Source: Micromonospora maritima
Lineage (GTDB): Bacteria > Actinomycetota > Actinomycetes > Mycobacteriales > Micromonosporaceae
Assembly (NCBI RefSeq): GCF_902825405.1
Contig: NZ_CADEAU010000011.1
Span: 1 to 35,339 of the forward strand
Direction: 5' to 3'
DNA: 35,339 nucleotides
The translations under genes were made by a program, and so were the position numbers. The notes under the pieces are model-generated. The model searched no databases and was not told the origin of the DNA. It saw only the letters and a program-made list of their open reading frames with translations. Below are positions 23,601 through 31,200 of this stretch, in pieces; position 1 is the stretch's first letter; every line of letters starts with the position of its first letter.

Positions 23601-24927
23601 GCACCTCTACGACGAGGCGAACGTGCTGCTCAACTCCACCGTCCCGGCGGGCAGCCGGATCCGGCTCCAGAAGGACCCGGCGAACAGCACCACGTACGCG
23701 ATCGACTTCGTCAACACCGAGCTGGTCTCGCCCCGGGCCAACCCCGACCCGACCCGCTACAAGGTGCCCACCGGCTTCAGCCACGCCGACGTGCAGAACG
23801 CGCTCGACGCGGTCCGGATGGACACCACCGGCACGCTGGTCGGCGTCTACCTGCCCGCCGGCACGTACGAGACCGCGCAGAAGTTCCAGGTGTACGGCAA
23901 GGCCGTGAAGGTCGTCGGCGCCGGCATGTGGTACACCCGCTTCCAGACGCCGACGAACCAGCAGAACACCGACGCCGGTTTCCGGGTGGAGTCCTCGGCC
24001 AGCGGGTCGACCTTCGCCCACCTGGCGTTCTTCGGCAACTACACCAACCGGATCGACGGTCCGGGCAAGGTGTGGGGCGAGCTGAAGGACGTGGACGACC
24101 TGACGCTGGACAGCGTCTGGGTCGAGCACACCGTCTGCGCCTACTGGGGGGTGAGCGTGGACGGGCTGACCATCCGGGACAGCCGGTTCCGCGACACCTT
24201 CGCCGACGCGGTGAACATGACGAACGGCAGCACCAACGCCCTGGTCACCAACTCGGAGGGCCGGTCCAACGGCGACGACGCGTTCGCGTTGTTCTCCGCC
24301 ACCGACCAGGGAGGCTCGGGCGGCAACCACGGCAACGTGTTCGAGAACCTGACCGCCACGCTGACCTGGCGGGCGGCCGGCATCGCCGTGTACGGCGGCT
24401 ACGACAACGTGTTCCGCAACCTCTACATCGCCGACCAGCTGACGTACTCGGGCATCACCATCAGCTCGCTGGACTTCGGCTACCCGTTCGTCGGGTTCGG
24501 CGCCAGCCCGCCCACCCGGTTCGAGAACATCTCGCTGATCCGCTCGGGCGGGCACTTCTGGGGTGCGCAGACATTCCCGGCGATGTGGTTGTTCTCCGCG
24601 TCCAAGGAGTTCCGCGGCATCCGGGTGAGCGACGTGGACATCGTCGACCCGACGTACTCGGGGATCATGTTCCAGACCAAGTACACCGGCAGCCAGCCGG
24701 AGAACCCGATCACCGACACGGTCCTGACGAACGTCTCGATCTCGGGGGCGCGACGCAGCGGTGACGCGTTCGACGCGAAGTCCGGCTTCGGCATCTGGGT
24801 CAACGAGATGCCCGAGACGGGCCAGGGCCCCGCGGTCGGCGCGGCCACCTTCACCAACCTCCGCCTCACCGACAACGCCCAGGACATCAAGAACACGACG
24901 AGCACGTTCATCATCACCCGCAATTGA
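20641..24927 (+). CDS. Large multimodular secreted GH87 enzyme (third copy)
   Basis: The ATG at 20641 gives 1428 aa. After the signal peptide (ending near ALA, residue 29) come discoidin 1 (about 33-170), discoidin 2 (173-310), two Fn3 domains (about 318-400 and 405-490, each with STDNVGVTGY), discoidin 3 (497-635), two CARDB domains (about 640-750 and 752-865), a CBM6-like domain with YEAEDGSVGGGAQVIGP, and the beta-helix GH87 domain at the C-terminus (about 1035-1428). Catalytic positions are D1189 (DAVNMTNG) and D1212/D1213 (NGDDAFALFS), again 23/24 apart, but flanking residues differ from the other two copies (DGxNFHxG, DDALAMW), suggesting different linkage or product preference. Modules are N-terminal here and C-terminal in the second copy. 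It should act on insoluble fungal-type alpha-glucan. Confidence 0.86.
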   Translation: MSRFRTSVVAVLAAVGLAVTAAPAPPALAAGGPNLAAGRTATASSVNGPYVTANLTDGNQGSYWESSGTLPQWAQVDLGTSRAVDQVVLKLPAAWEARNQTLSVQASADGSGFTTVVASAARSFSPAAGNTVTLGFSATDARYLRVVVTANTGWTAAQLAELEVYGTASSSTNLALGKTMTESGHSDVYPAGNANDGNAATYWESPNNAFPQWIQADLGAATSVNRLVLRLPTGWGARTQTLTVQGSTNGSTFGTLVGSASYAFDPAGGNTVTVTVPTASTRYVRLLFTANSAWPAGQLSELEIYGPATGDTQAPSAPGNLAFTEPATDQVRLTWTASTDNVGVTGYDVYANGVLRTTVGGSTLTYTDTQPAGTTVSYYVRARDAAGNVSANSTTVTRTGNTGDTTAPTAPGNLAYTQPGSGQIRLTWTVSTDNVGVTGYEVWANGSLRTTVGGSALTYTDSQPDTATVSYQVRARDAAGNVSATSNTVTRTGTTTGGTNLAVGKPATASSVVHVFNAANAVDNDVTTYWEGAPGAYPSTLTVALGANASISAVVVKLNPDPAWGARTQTFQVLGREQSASGFTSLVGSATYSFNPNTGNTVTVPVSATAADVRLQFTANSGSSNGQIAELQVIGVPAPNPDLTVTAVTASPSAPVETDAITLSATVRNAGSAASAATTVNLYLGTTKVGTASVGALAAGASSTVSAGIGARNAGSYPLTAKVDESNAVIEQNEANNSWTGPTALTVSPVASSDLVASAVTWSPGTPAAGATVSFAVTLRNQGTIASAGGSHGITLTVLNESGAVVRTLTGAYSGTIAAGATAGPVSLGTWTAANGRYTVRVVLADDANELPVKRQNNSSDRALFVGRGANLGYDMYEAEDGSVGGGAQVIGPNRTIGDLAGEASGRRAVTLNTTGAYVEWTTRSAANALVTRFSIPDAPGGGGIDSTLNVYVDGVLHKPISLTSKHIWLYGAEAGPSDSPSAGAPRHLYDEANVLLNSTVPAGSRIRLQKDPANSTTYAIDFVNTELVSPRANPDPTRYKVPTGFSHADVQNALDAVRMDTTGTLVGVYLPAGTYETAQKFQVYGKAVKVVGAGMWYTRFQTPTNQQNTDAGFRVESSASGSTFAHLAFFGNYTNRIDGPGKVWGELKDVDDLTLDSVWVEHTVCAYWGVSVDGLTIRDSRFRDTFADAVNMTNGSTNALVTNSEGRSNGDDAFALFSATDQGGSGGNHGNVFENLTATLTWRAAGIAVYGGYDNVFRNLYIADQLTYSGITISSLDFGYPFVGFGASPPTRFENISLIRSGGHFWGAQTFPAMWLFSASKEFRGIRVSDVDIVDPTYSGIMFQTKYTGSQPENPITDTVLTNVSISGARRSGDAFDAKSGFGIWVNEMPETGQGPAVGAATFTNLRLTDNAQDIKNTTSTFIITRN

Positions 24928-24937
24928 TCCATCGATC

Positions 24938-24976
24938 GTCGCGGGCCGCCGGGAAGGCATCCTGGCGGCCCGCGAC
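24938..24976 (+). terminator. Terminator at the end of the alpha-glucan locus
   Basis: A 13-bp perfect stem (GTCGCGGGCCGCC, 24938-24950, with 24964-24976) and a 13-nt loop lie 10 bp after the stop of the third GH87 gene. Confidence 0.75.
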
Positions 24977-25100
24977 CGTCGGTCGGCAACTGCCAGGCGG
25001 CTGCCCCAGGGACAGCGGGATTGCGGAACGTCGTCTACCGTCGCCTTACACGCGATCATGTCGCCCGAACCCGGAGCGTCTGAGCCCAGGGAGAACCCCC

Positions 25101-25574
25101 GTGAAGCGGATCAAAGCCCTCATTGTCATGATGTTGGTCGCGACACTGTCGGCTGTGGTGGTGGCTCCCTTCCCGGCGCAGGCAGGGGCAACCTGGCAGA
25201 CATACACGCCAAACGCAGACTGGTCGTGCAGTACGGCTGTCACCGTAATGTCCAATGTGTACCAGAAATCGTGCGTAGTGGCGAACGCCTACGGCGACGC
25301 GCAGGCGGTCGTGGCGGTCTCGAACTACCGCGGTGTGAGTGTCCGGGTGCACGGCGGCCCAACCCTGTACAAGTCGCGTCCAGATGGCTTCTGGGATGTG
25401 GTGAATATGCACACCTGCCTCGACGCCAACATTCTTCCCGGCACGACCCGCGCCTGCTTCGGCCCCACGACCCACCTTCCCGGCAAGAGCATTTATTCGC
25501 TGGGAGAGGTCCAGTACAACGGCGACACGACGTGGAAGTGGACCACGTCCCCGATCGGATACGTCTACCCATGA
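25101..25574 (+). CDS. Small secreted protein of unknown function
   Basis: The GTG at 25101 follows AGGGAGAA at about 6 nt and starts MKRIKALIVMMLVATLSAVV, a clear Sec signal peptide ending near PAQA (residue 28); the frame is open upstream but that part has no coding character. The mature part of about 129 aa has four cysteines (WSCS, KSCV, HTCL, RACF), enough for two disulfides, and many Tyr, Trp and Thr residues, suggesting a small beta-rich extracellular domain. I do not recognise a family. Codon use is less GC-biased than in its neighbours, so it may have been acquired separately. It sits after the terminator of the glucan locus, so a link to glucan use is only positional. Confidence 0.75.
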   Translation: MKRIKALIVMMLVATLSAVVVAPFPAQAGATWQTYTPNADWSCSTAVTVMSNVYQKSCVVANAYGDAQAVVAVSNYRGVSVRVHGGPTLYKSRPDGFWDVVNMHTCLDANILPGTTRACFGPTTHLPGKSIYSLGEVQYNGDTTWKWTTSPIGYVYP

Positions 25575-25700
25575 TCGGGCTCTACCGGCGCACCCGATAG
25601 CGCGGGCACGGTTCAGCTCCGCTGCCGGGCAGCAGCGCGCTCCACTTTCGAGAGGACCAGGCCAAGCGTCTGGGAGTCGGGATCATCACGGCGTCGCGCA

Positions 25701-25826
25701 TCAGGTGCAGGACGAGCAGGTCGTGGCGGCGCCGACCACCACCTCGATCCGCCCGTCTCGGCGGGACTCCTCCGGTCCGTTCCGCGGTGCGGTTGTCTCT
25801 TCGAGTGTGCGGTGTGGAGGAACCAT
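25701..25826 (-). CDS. Candidate 41-aa peptide with Thr/Ser/Cys-rich C-terminus (possible RiPP precursor)
   Basis: An ORF of 42 codons starts 23 bp after the MocR stop on the same strand, with ATG at 25824-25826. It opens MVPPHRTLEETTAPRNG, has a charged middle (EESRRDGRIEVVV) and ends GAATTCSSCT. A charged leader followed by a short core of Thr, Ser and Cys is the general look of lanthipeptide or thiopeptide precursors. Against this, there is no good ribosome binding site and no dehydratase, cyclase or YcaO gene in the window. It may be co-transcribed with the MocR gene. It could also be a chance ORF; the family is not established. Confidence 0.35.
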   Translation of the reverse strand: MVPPHRTLEETTAPRNGPEESRRDGRIEVVVGAATTCSSCT

Positions 25827-25849
25827 CGTGGCGGCCCGATGGCCGGCCG

Positions 25850-27241
25850 TCAGCGGGCGAGCGCGGCGGCCAGCCGGCGGACGGCCTCGTCCATCAGGTG
25901 CGGCGGGGCGGCGGCGAAGGTGAGGCGCAGGTGCGGCGCCGGGGGTTCGGCGGCGTACCAGGGGCGGCCGGGGAAGACCGTGACGCCCTGGGCGGCGGCC
26001 GCGGTGGTCACCGCGACGTCGTCGGTGCCGTCGGGCAGGCGCACCCACAGGTGCAGGCCACCCCGGGGCACGTCGCGCGGGACGAGCGCAGGCAGGTGCC
26101 GGTCCAGCGCCGCGAGCAGTGCCTCCCGGCGGGCCCGCAGCTCCCGGCGCAGCGTACGGCGGTGCCGGTCCCACGCCGGCGCGGTGAGGAACTCCAGCGC
26201 GGCCTGTTGCAGCGGTCCCGCGACGAAGAGGTCGTCGAGCAGGCGGGCGGCGCGCAGCCGTGCTCCGGCCGGTCCCCGCGCACCGACTGCGGCGATCCGC
26301 AGGCCGGGCGCGACGGGCTTGGTCAGTGACCGCAGGTAGACGACGTGCCCGTTCGGGTCGTCCGCGGCCAGTGGTGGCGGGGCCTCGCCGTCGACGGTGA
26401 GGTCGCGGGCGTAGTCGTCCTCGATCAGGAACGCCCCGGCCTCGCGGACCGCCTCGGCGACCTGCGCGCGCCGGGCCGGCGCGAGTGTCGCGCCGTGCGG
26501 GTTGGCGTACAGCGGCTGGCAGTAGAACAACCGCGCGCCGGTGCGGGCGAACGCGGCGGCGAGCTGGTCGGGGCGTACCCCGTCGGCGTCGGCGGGCACC
26601 GGCACCACCCGCAGCCCGGCCGCGCGCGCGGCGGCGAGCGCGCCCAGGTAGGTGGGGGACTCGACGAGCACGGTGTCCCCGGGCGTGGTGAGCGCCCGCA
26701 GCGTGGAGGAGAGCGCCGCCTGACCGCCGGGGCAGATCACCATGTCCTCGGCGCGCAGGCCACCGCCCGCCTCGCGGGCGAACCAGGCGCGCAGGTCCAG
26801 GCGTCCCTCCACCGGGCCGCGCTGCCACGCCGCCGGCTGTCGGGCCGCGCGGGCGAGCGCCGCACCGAGCGCGGCGGCCGGTTGCAGGTCCGGGTCCAGG
26901 TAGCCGCCGGTCAGCGGGATCGCGCCCGAGGGCGGTAGCGCCAGCAGCGCCTGCATCTCCTCCTCGCCGCCCCGCCGCGAGCCGAGCGCGACCGTCTGCC
27001 AGGACAGGTCCGCCCGGGGCGGATCGGTGCGCCGGGTCGCCACGTACGCGCCCCGGCCCGGCCGCGTCTCGACCAGGCCGTCCGCGACGAGCCGCCGGGT
27101 CGCCTCGGCGACCGTGACGGGGGAGACGTGATGGTGCGCGGTCAGCTCCCGTACCGACGGCAGCCGCGTGCCGGGGGTGGCATCGGCCGCCAGCGCACCC
27201 AGGTGCCGGACCACGCGGTCGATAGCGCTACCATCGTTCAT
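25850..27241 (-). CDS. MocR/GabR-family regulator (GntR HTH fused to PLP aminotransferase fold)
   Basis: The ATG at 27239-27241 gives 463 aa. An N-terminal GntR winged helix (about residues 1-75; LPSVRELTAHHHVSPVTVAE, then ADGLVETRPGRGAYVA) is joined to a fold-type-I aminotransferase domain with CPGGQAALSSTLRAL, YCQPLYANPHGATL, EDDYARDL and the PLP-binding K308 in RSLTKPVAPGLRIA. MocR proteins sense PLP or amino compounds and usually activate or repress a divergent gene. Here the divergent gene is an EamA exporter whose start codon overlaps this one by two bases, a MocR/EamA pairing also known from Bacillus. The start lacks a ribosome binding site and TACTCT lies 8 nt upstream, so the message is probably leaderless. 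The frame runs on upstream inside the EamA gene but is unlikely to be used. Confidence 0.93.
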   Translation of the reverse strand: MNDGSAIDRVVRHLGALAADATPGTRLPSVRELTAHHHVSPVTVAEATRRLVADGLVETRPGRGAYVATRRTDPPRADLSWQTVALGSRRGGEEEMQALLALPPSGAIPLTGGYLDPDLQPAAALGAALARAARQPAAWQRGPVEGRLDLRAWFAREAGGGLRAEDMVICPGGQAALSSTLRALTTPGDTVLVESPTYLGALAAARAAGLRVVPVPADADGVRPDQLAAAFARTGARLFYCQPLYANPHGATLAPARRAQVAEAVREAGAFLIEDDYARDLTVDGEAPPPLAADDPNGHVVYLRSLTKPVAPGLRIAAVGARGPAGARLRAARLLDDLFVAGPLQQAALEFLTAPAWDRHRRTLRRELRARREALLAALDRHLPALVPRDVPRGGLHLWVRLPDGTDDVAVTTAAAAQGVTVFPGRPWYAAEPPAPHLRLTFAAAPPHLMDEAVRRLAAALAR

Positions 27242-27263
27242 GACAGCACAGAGTAGCGCTACT
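27223..27263. promoter_or_regulatory. Paired TAGCGCTA operators flanking overlapping divergent starts
   Basis: TAGCGCTA occurs at 27223-27230 and 27254-27261, 31 bp (three helical turns) apart; the second is part of the perfect palindrome AGTAGCGCTACT (27252-27263), and TAGCGCTAC is a 9-bp direct repeat. Each copy overlaps a TANNNT element: TACCAT (27229-27234) for the plus gene, TACTCT (complement of 27250-27255) for the minus gene. Both start codons (CATG, 27239-27242) lie between, an arrangement expected for a MocR dimer controlling both genes. Confidence 0.7.
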
Positions 27264-28169
27264 GAGCCAGTGACGGTAACGGTGAGACCGGGCGCCGGGA
27301 TCGCCCTCGGCGCGCTGGGTGTGCTGGCCTTCAGCATGTCGCTGCCGGCCACCCGCGTCGCGGTGCACACCCTCGACCCCTGGTTCGTCGCGTTCGGACG
27401 GGCGGTCGGTGCGGCGCTGCTCGCGTGGGCCTACCTGCGGTTGACCGACGCGCCGCGCCCCACCCGGGACCAGTGGCGGCGGCTGTCGGTGGTGGCGCTC
27501 GGCGTCGTGGTCGGCTTCCCGCTGTTCACCTCGCTCGCGCTCACCACCCAGACGTCCGCGCACGGTGCGGTCGTCGTCACCGTGCTGCCCGCCATGACCG
27601 CGGTGTTCGCGGTGCTGCGGGCCGGGGAGCGGCCACCACCGCTGTTCTGGATCGCCGGTGCCGCCGGCCTGGCCATGGTGCTCGCGTTCCTCGCCGTCAG
27701 CGGCTCGATCCGTGGGGCGTTGTCGCTCGCCGACCTGTTCCTGCTCGCCGCCGTGGTGCTCTGCGGCCTCGGGTACGCCGAGGGCGGCCGGCTGGCCCGC
27801 GAACTCGGCGGCGCCCGGACGATCTGCTGGGCGTTGCTGCTGTCGCTTCCGGTCACCGTGCCGGTCACGGCGGTCGCCGCGCTGGTCCATCGCCCCCAGG
27901 GTGGCGTCGCCGCCTGGACCGGGTTCGGCTACCTCACCGTGGTGTCGATGTTCCTCGGTTTCTTCGCCTGGTACGCCGGACTGGCCCGGGGCGGCATCGC
28001 CAAGGTCGGCCAGATCCAGCTCGTACAGCCGGTGCTCACGCTGATCTGGTCGGCCCTGCTGCTCGGCGAGGCGGTCACCCCGGCCACCGTCGCGGTGGCG
28101 GTGGCGGTGCTGGCCTGCGTCGTGCTCATCCAGCGCACTCGCGCCGGCGGGCCGAGGGTGGCGCGGTGA
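27240..28169 (+). CDS. EamA/DMT-family membrane exporter
   Basis: The ATG at 27240 gives 309 aa with about ten hydrophobic helices in two five-helix halves: IALGALGVLAFSMSLPATRV opens the first EamA repeat, GALSLADLFLLAAVVLCGLG the second. PATRVAVHTLDPWFVAFGRA and GIAKVGQIQLVQPVLTLIWS are typical DMT/EamA signatures, the latter ending in the conserved LLLGEAVTP. Members export amino acids, amines or metabolites. It is divergent from the MocR regulator with overlapping start codons; no ribosome binding site precedes it and TACCAT lies 5 nt upstream, so translation is probably leaderless. Substrate unknown, but the MocR partner suggests an amine or pyridoxal-related compound. It converges on the NB-ARC gene with only 37 bp between stops. 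Confidence 0.92.
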   Translation: MTAQSSATEPVTVTVRPGAGIALGALGVLAFSMSLPATRVAVHTLDPWFVAFGRAVGAALLAWAYLRLTDAPRPTRDQWRRLSVVALGVVVGFPLFTSLALTTQTSAHGAVVVTVLPAMTAVFAVLRAGERPPPLFWIAGAAGLAMVLAFLAVSGSIRGALSLADLFLLAAVVLCGLGYAEGGRLARELGGARTICWALLLSLPVTVPVTAVAALVHRPQGGVAAWTGFGYLTVVSMFLGFFAWYAGLARGGIAKVGQIQLVQPVLTLIWSALLLGEAVTPATVAVAVAVLACVVLIQRTRAGGPRVAR

Positions 28170-28206
28170 CGTGGCCCGAGTGACAACCGGAGCACCGGGG
28201 AGACTG

Positions 28207-31200
28207 CTACTGCGGCGCGGCGGGACTCGACCGCCCGGTCTCGGGCGGTGGATCGGTCGGTGCCGGATCCGGAGTGCCGTCTCGAGCCCTCCGCTCCCTC
28301 AGCGCTGCGTCGGTGTTCGCGCTGACCAGGCCAGTCAGGCGATGGCTCTCACCCAGCACCCGACGGCAGTGGGTGAGCGCCTGCTCGAACAGGTAGGCGG
28401 CCAGCTCCAGGTCGCCCGCGGCATGGTGGGCGCTGGCGAGGTTGTTGATCGAGACGAGGGTGTCGGGGTGGTCGTCGCCGAGTAAGCGGCGCCGGTCGGT
28501 GAGTGTCTGTTCGAACAGGGGGAGAGCCCGTTCGAGGTCGCCCGCGGCCTGGTAGGCGTTGGCGAGACAGTTCACTGAGGTGAGGGTGTTGGGGTGGTCG
28601 TCGCCGAGCACCCGGCGCCGGTCGGCGAGTGCCTGTTCGAACAGTGGGAGAGCCCGTTCGAGGTCGCCCGCGGCATGGTGGGCGTAGGCGAGGTTGTTCA
28701 TTGAGGTGAGGGTGTCGGGGTGGTCGTCGCCGAGTACCCGGCGCCGGTCGGTGAGTGTCTGTGCGAACAGGGGGAAAGCCCGTTCCAGGTCGCCGGCGGC
28801 ATGGTAGGCGGAGGCGAGGTTGTTGACCGAGGCGAGAGCATCGGGGTGGCCGTCGCCGAGTACGCGACGCCGGTCGCTGAGCACCTGGTGGAACAGGGGG
28901 AGAGCCCGTTCGAGGTCGCCCGCGGCCTGGTAGGCGTGGGCGAGGTTGTTGATCGAGGTGAGGGTGTCGGGGTGGTCGTCGCCGAGGACGCGGCGTCGGC
29001 CGGCGAGTGTCTGTGCGAACAGGGGGAAAGCCCGTTCCAGGCCGCCTGCCGCCTGGTGGGCGCTGGCGAGGTTGTTGATCGAGGTGAGGGTGTCGGGGTG
29101 GTCGTCGCCGAGTACCCGACGCCGGTCGGCGAGCACGCGTTCGAATCGGGGGATCGCCTGTTCCAGGTTGCCCGCGGCATGGAAGGCGTAGGCGAGGTTG
29201 TTGACCGCGGTGAGCGTGTCCGGATGATCGTCGCCCAGCACTCGGCGGTAGTCGACGAGCACCTGCTCGAACAGGCGGATCGCTCTCTTCAGATCGCCCG
29301 CCGCCTGGTAGGAGCTGGCGAGGTTGTTCACCGACGAGAGGGTCCGCGGATGGTCGCGGCCCAGTACCCGACGGCGGTCGGCGAGCACCCGGACGAACAG
29401 GGGAATCGTCCGTCCGAGGTCGCCGGCCGCGTGGTAGGCGTAGGCGAGGTTGCTCACCGAGTCCAGAGTGTCCGGATGATCGTCCCCCAGTATCCGGCGG
29501 CGATCGGTGAGCACCTGGGTGAACAGGGGGATCGCTCGTTCCGGGTCGCCCGCGCTCTGGTACGCGTAGGCGAGGTTGTTGACCGCGGTCAGGGTGTCCG
29601 GATGGTCGTCCCCCATGACGTGGCGGCGGTTGCTGATCACCTGTTGACACAGGGGGATGACCCGTTCCGGGTTGCCCGCCGCCTGGTAGGCGTAGGCCAG
29701 GTTGTTGACGCAGGCCAGGGTGTCCGGATGGTCGTCGCCCAACACTCGGCGGGTGTCGGCGACCGCGCGTTCGAGGTAGGCGGTCGACTGCGAGAGGTTG
29801 CCCTGGTCCAGGAGGAACATCGCGGCCAGGTTGAGCAGCAACGCCTCGGTGATGAGCCGCTCGGTGTCCGATGGGAGATCGCGGGAGTGGAGCACGACGG
29901 CCGCGTCCAGGTGGGGGAGCAGGGCACGCCAGCGAGGCCATGATGCGGGGTCGTGCCACTCACTCGGCACGACGCCGCGCAGGGTGGTCACGGCGTCGGT
30001 ACGGGCCGCCGCGATGTCGGCGGGTTGCCGGTGGGCATTGTCCTCGTCGGGGGTACGAGCGACGGCCTGCACCAGGCGATGCACGGTGATCTGTCCCGTG
30101 GCCGCTTCGACGGCGATCATGTTGTAGGCGGCCAGTCGCCCGATCGCCCGGTTGATCGCCGCCGTGTTCGTCCCTGCGAGAGCGTTCACCACCATCCGGG
30201 GAATCGGCTCCGGCGCGTACCAGGCCATCAGCCGCAACAACCGCCCCGGCAGCGGGTCGTCCGCCAGGGCGTCCAGGGTCACCTGCCACACCCGCGCGAC
30301 CGTGCGCTGTCCGGCGCGGCCCTCTTCGCCGTCGCGGTAGATGTCGGCCGGATACCGGGCCAACAGTTCCAGGTAGCCGGTCGGCGACGTGCCGGTCTGC
30401 GCCATGTACGCCCCGGCCTGTTCCACGGCCAGGGGCAGGCAGCCCAACTCGGTGCAGACCGCCTCCGCCTCCACCTCGGCCACGTCCACCCCGCCACGGG
30501 CGGCGACACGCGCCAACAACGTGACCGCCTCGGGAAGGTCGAGCACGTCCAGCCGCACCGTCGTCACGAACTCCGGCCACCCCGTCGCCCGACGACTGGT
30601 CACCAGGATCCGCCCCTGCGGTAACCGCGCCACCAGGTCCGCCATGTCGGCCGGGTCGTTCACGTTGTCCAGCACCAGGAGCCAGCCCTCGTGCGAGGCC
30701 AGCCACCGCACCGCCCACTCCCGTAACACCGTTGCCGGCATCACCGCTGCCAGCCCGGGCTGGAGCCCGCCGGCCAGCGCCGCCAACCCCGCGTCCAGAC
30801 CGGTCCGGCTGTCCGCCGTGATCCACCAGACCGGGGCGAACACGCCGGCGTGCAGACCCGCCCACCGCGCCGCCAATGTGCTCTTACCGACTCCGCCGAG
30901 CCCGTGCACCGCCTGCACGACGACGACACCTGATGACGCGGCGGTCGCGTCGAGCCGCCTCAGTTCCTCCTCGCGACCGAGGAACAACTCGTGCCGCCCC
31001 GGCAGGTTCGTCAGGCAGGCCGGCGCGGGGACGGATTCCGGCGTCGACATCGCCTCGGGCGGCAGCACCATCGCCTGATCGATCCGGGTCTGCACGTTGA
31101 TCGCGTAGTCACCGGTCGACGCGATACCGGGTACGTCGCCAGTCGCCGAGATTCTCCGCGATCCCGCCGGGTCCGGTCGCGCGCCTTCCGGTACGGACCT

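Noticed and set aside
25575-25700. Possible gene between the small secreted protein and the peptide ORF
   Set aside because: No frame here has coding character or a family match; I see nothing else in this stretch.
28330-29790. Regular direct repeats that could suggest a CRISPR array
   Set aside because: The period is 126 bp with no alternating spacers, and the repeats encode in-frame 42-residue TPRs.
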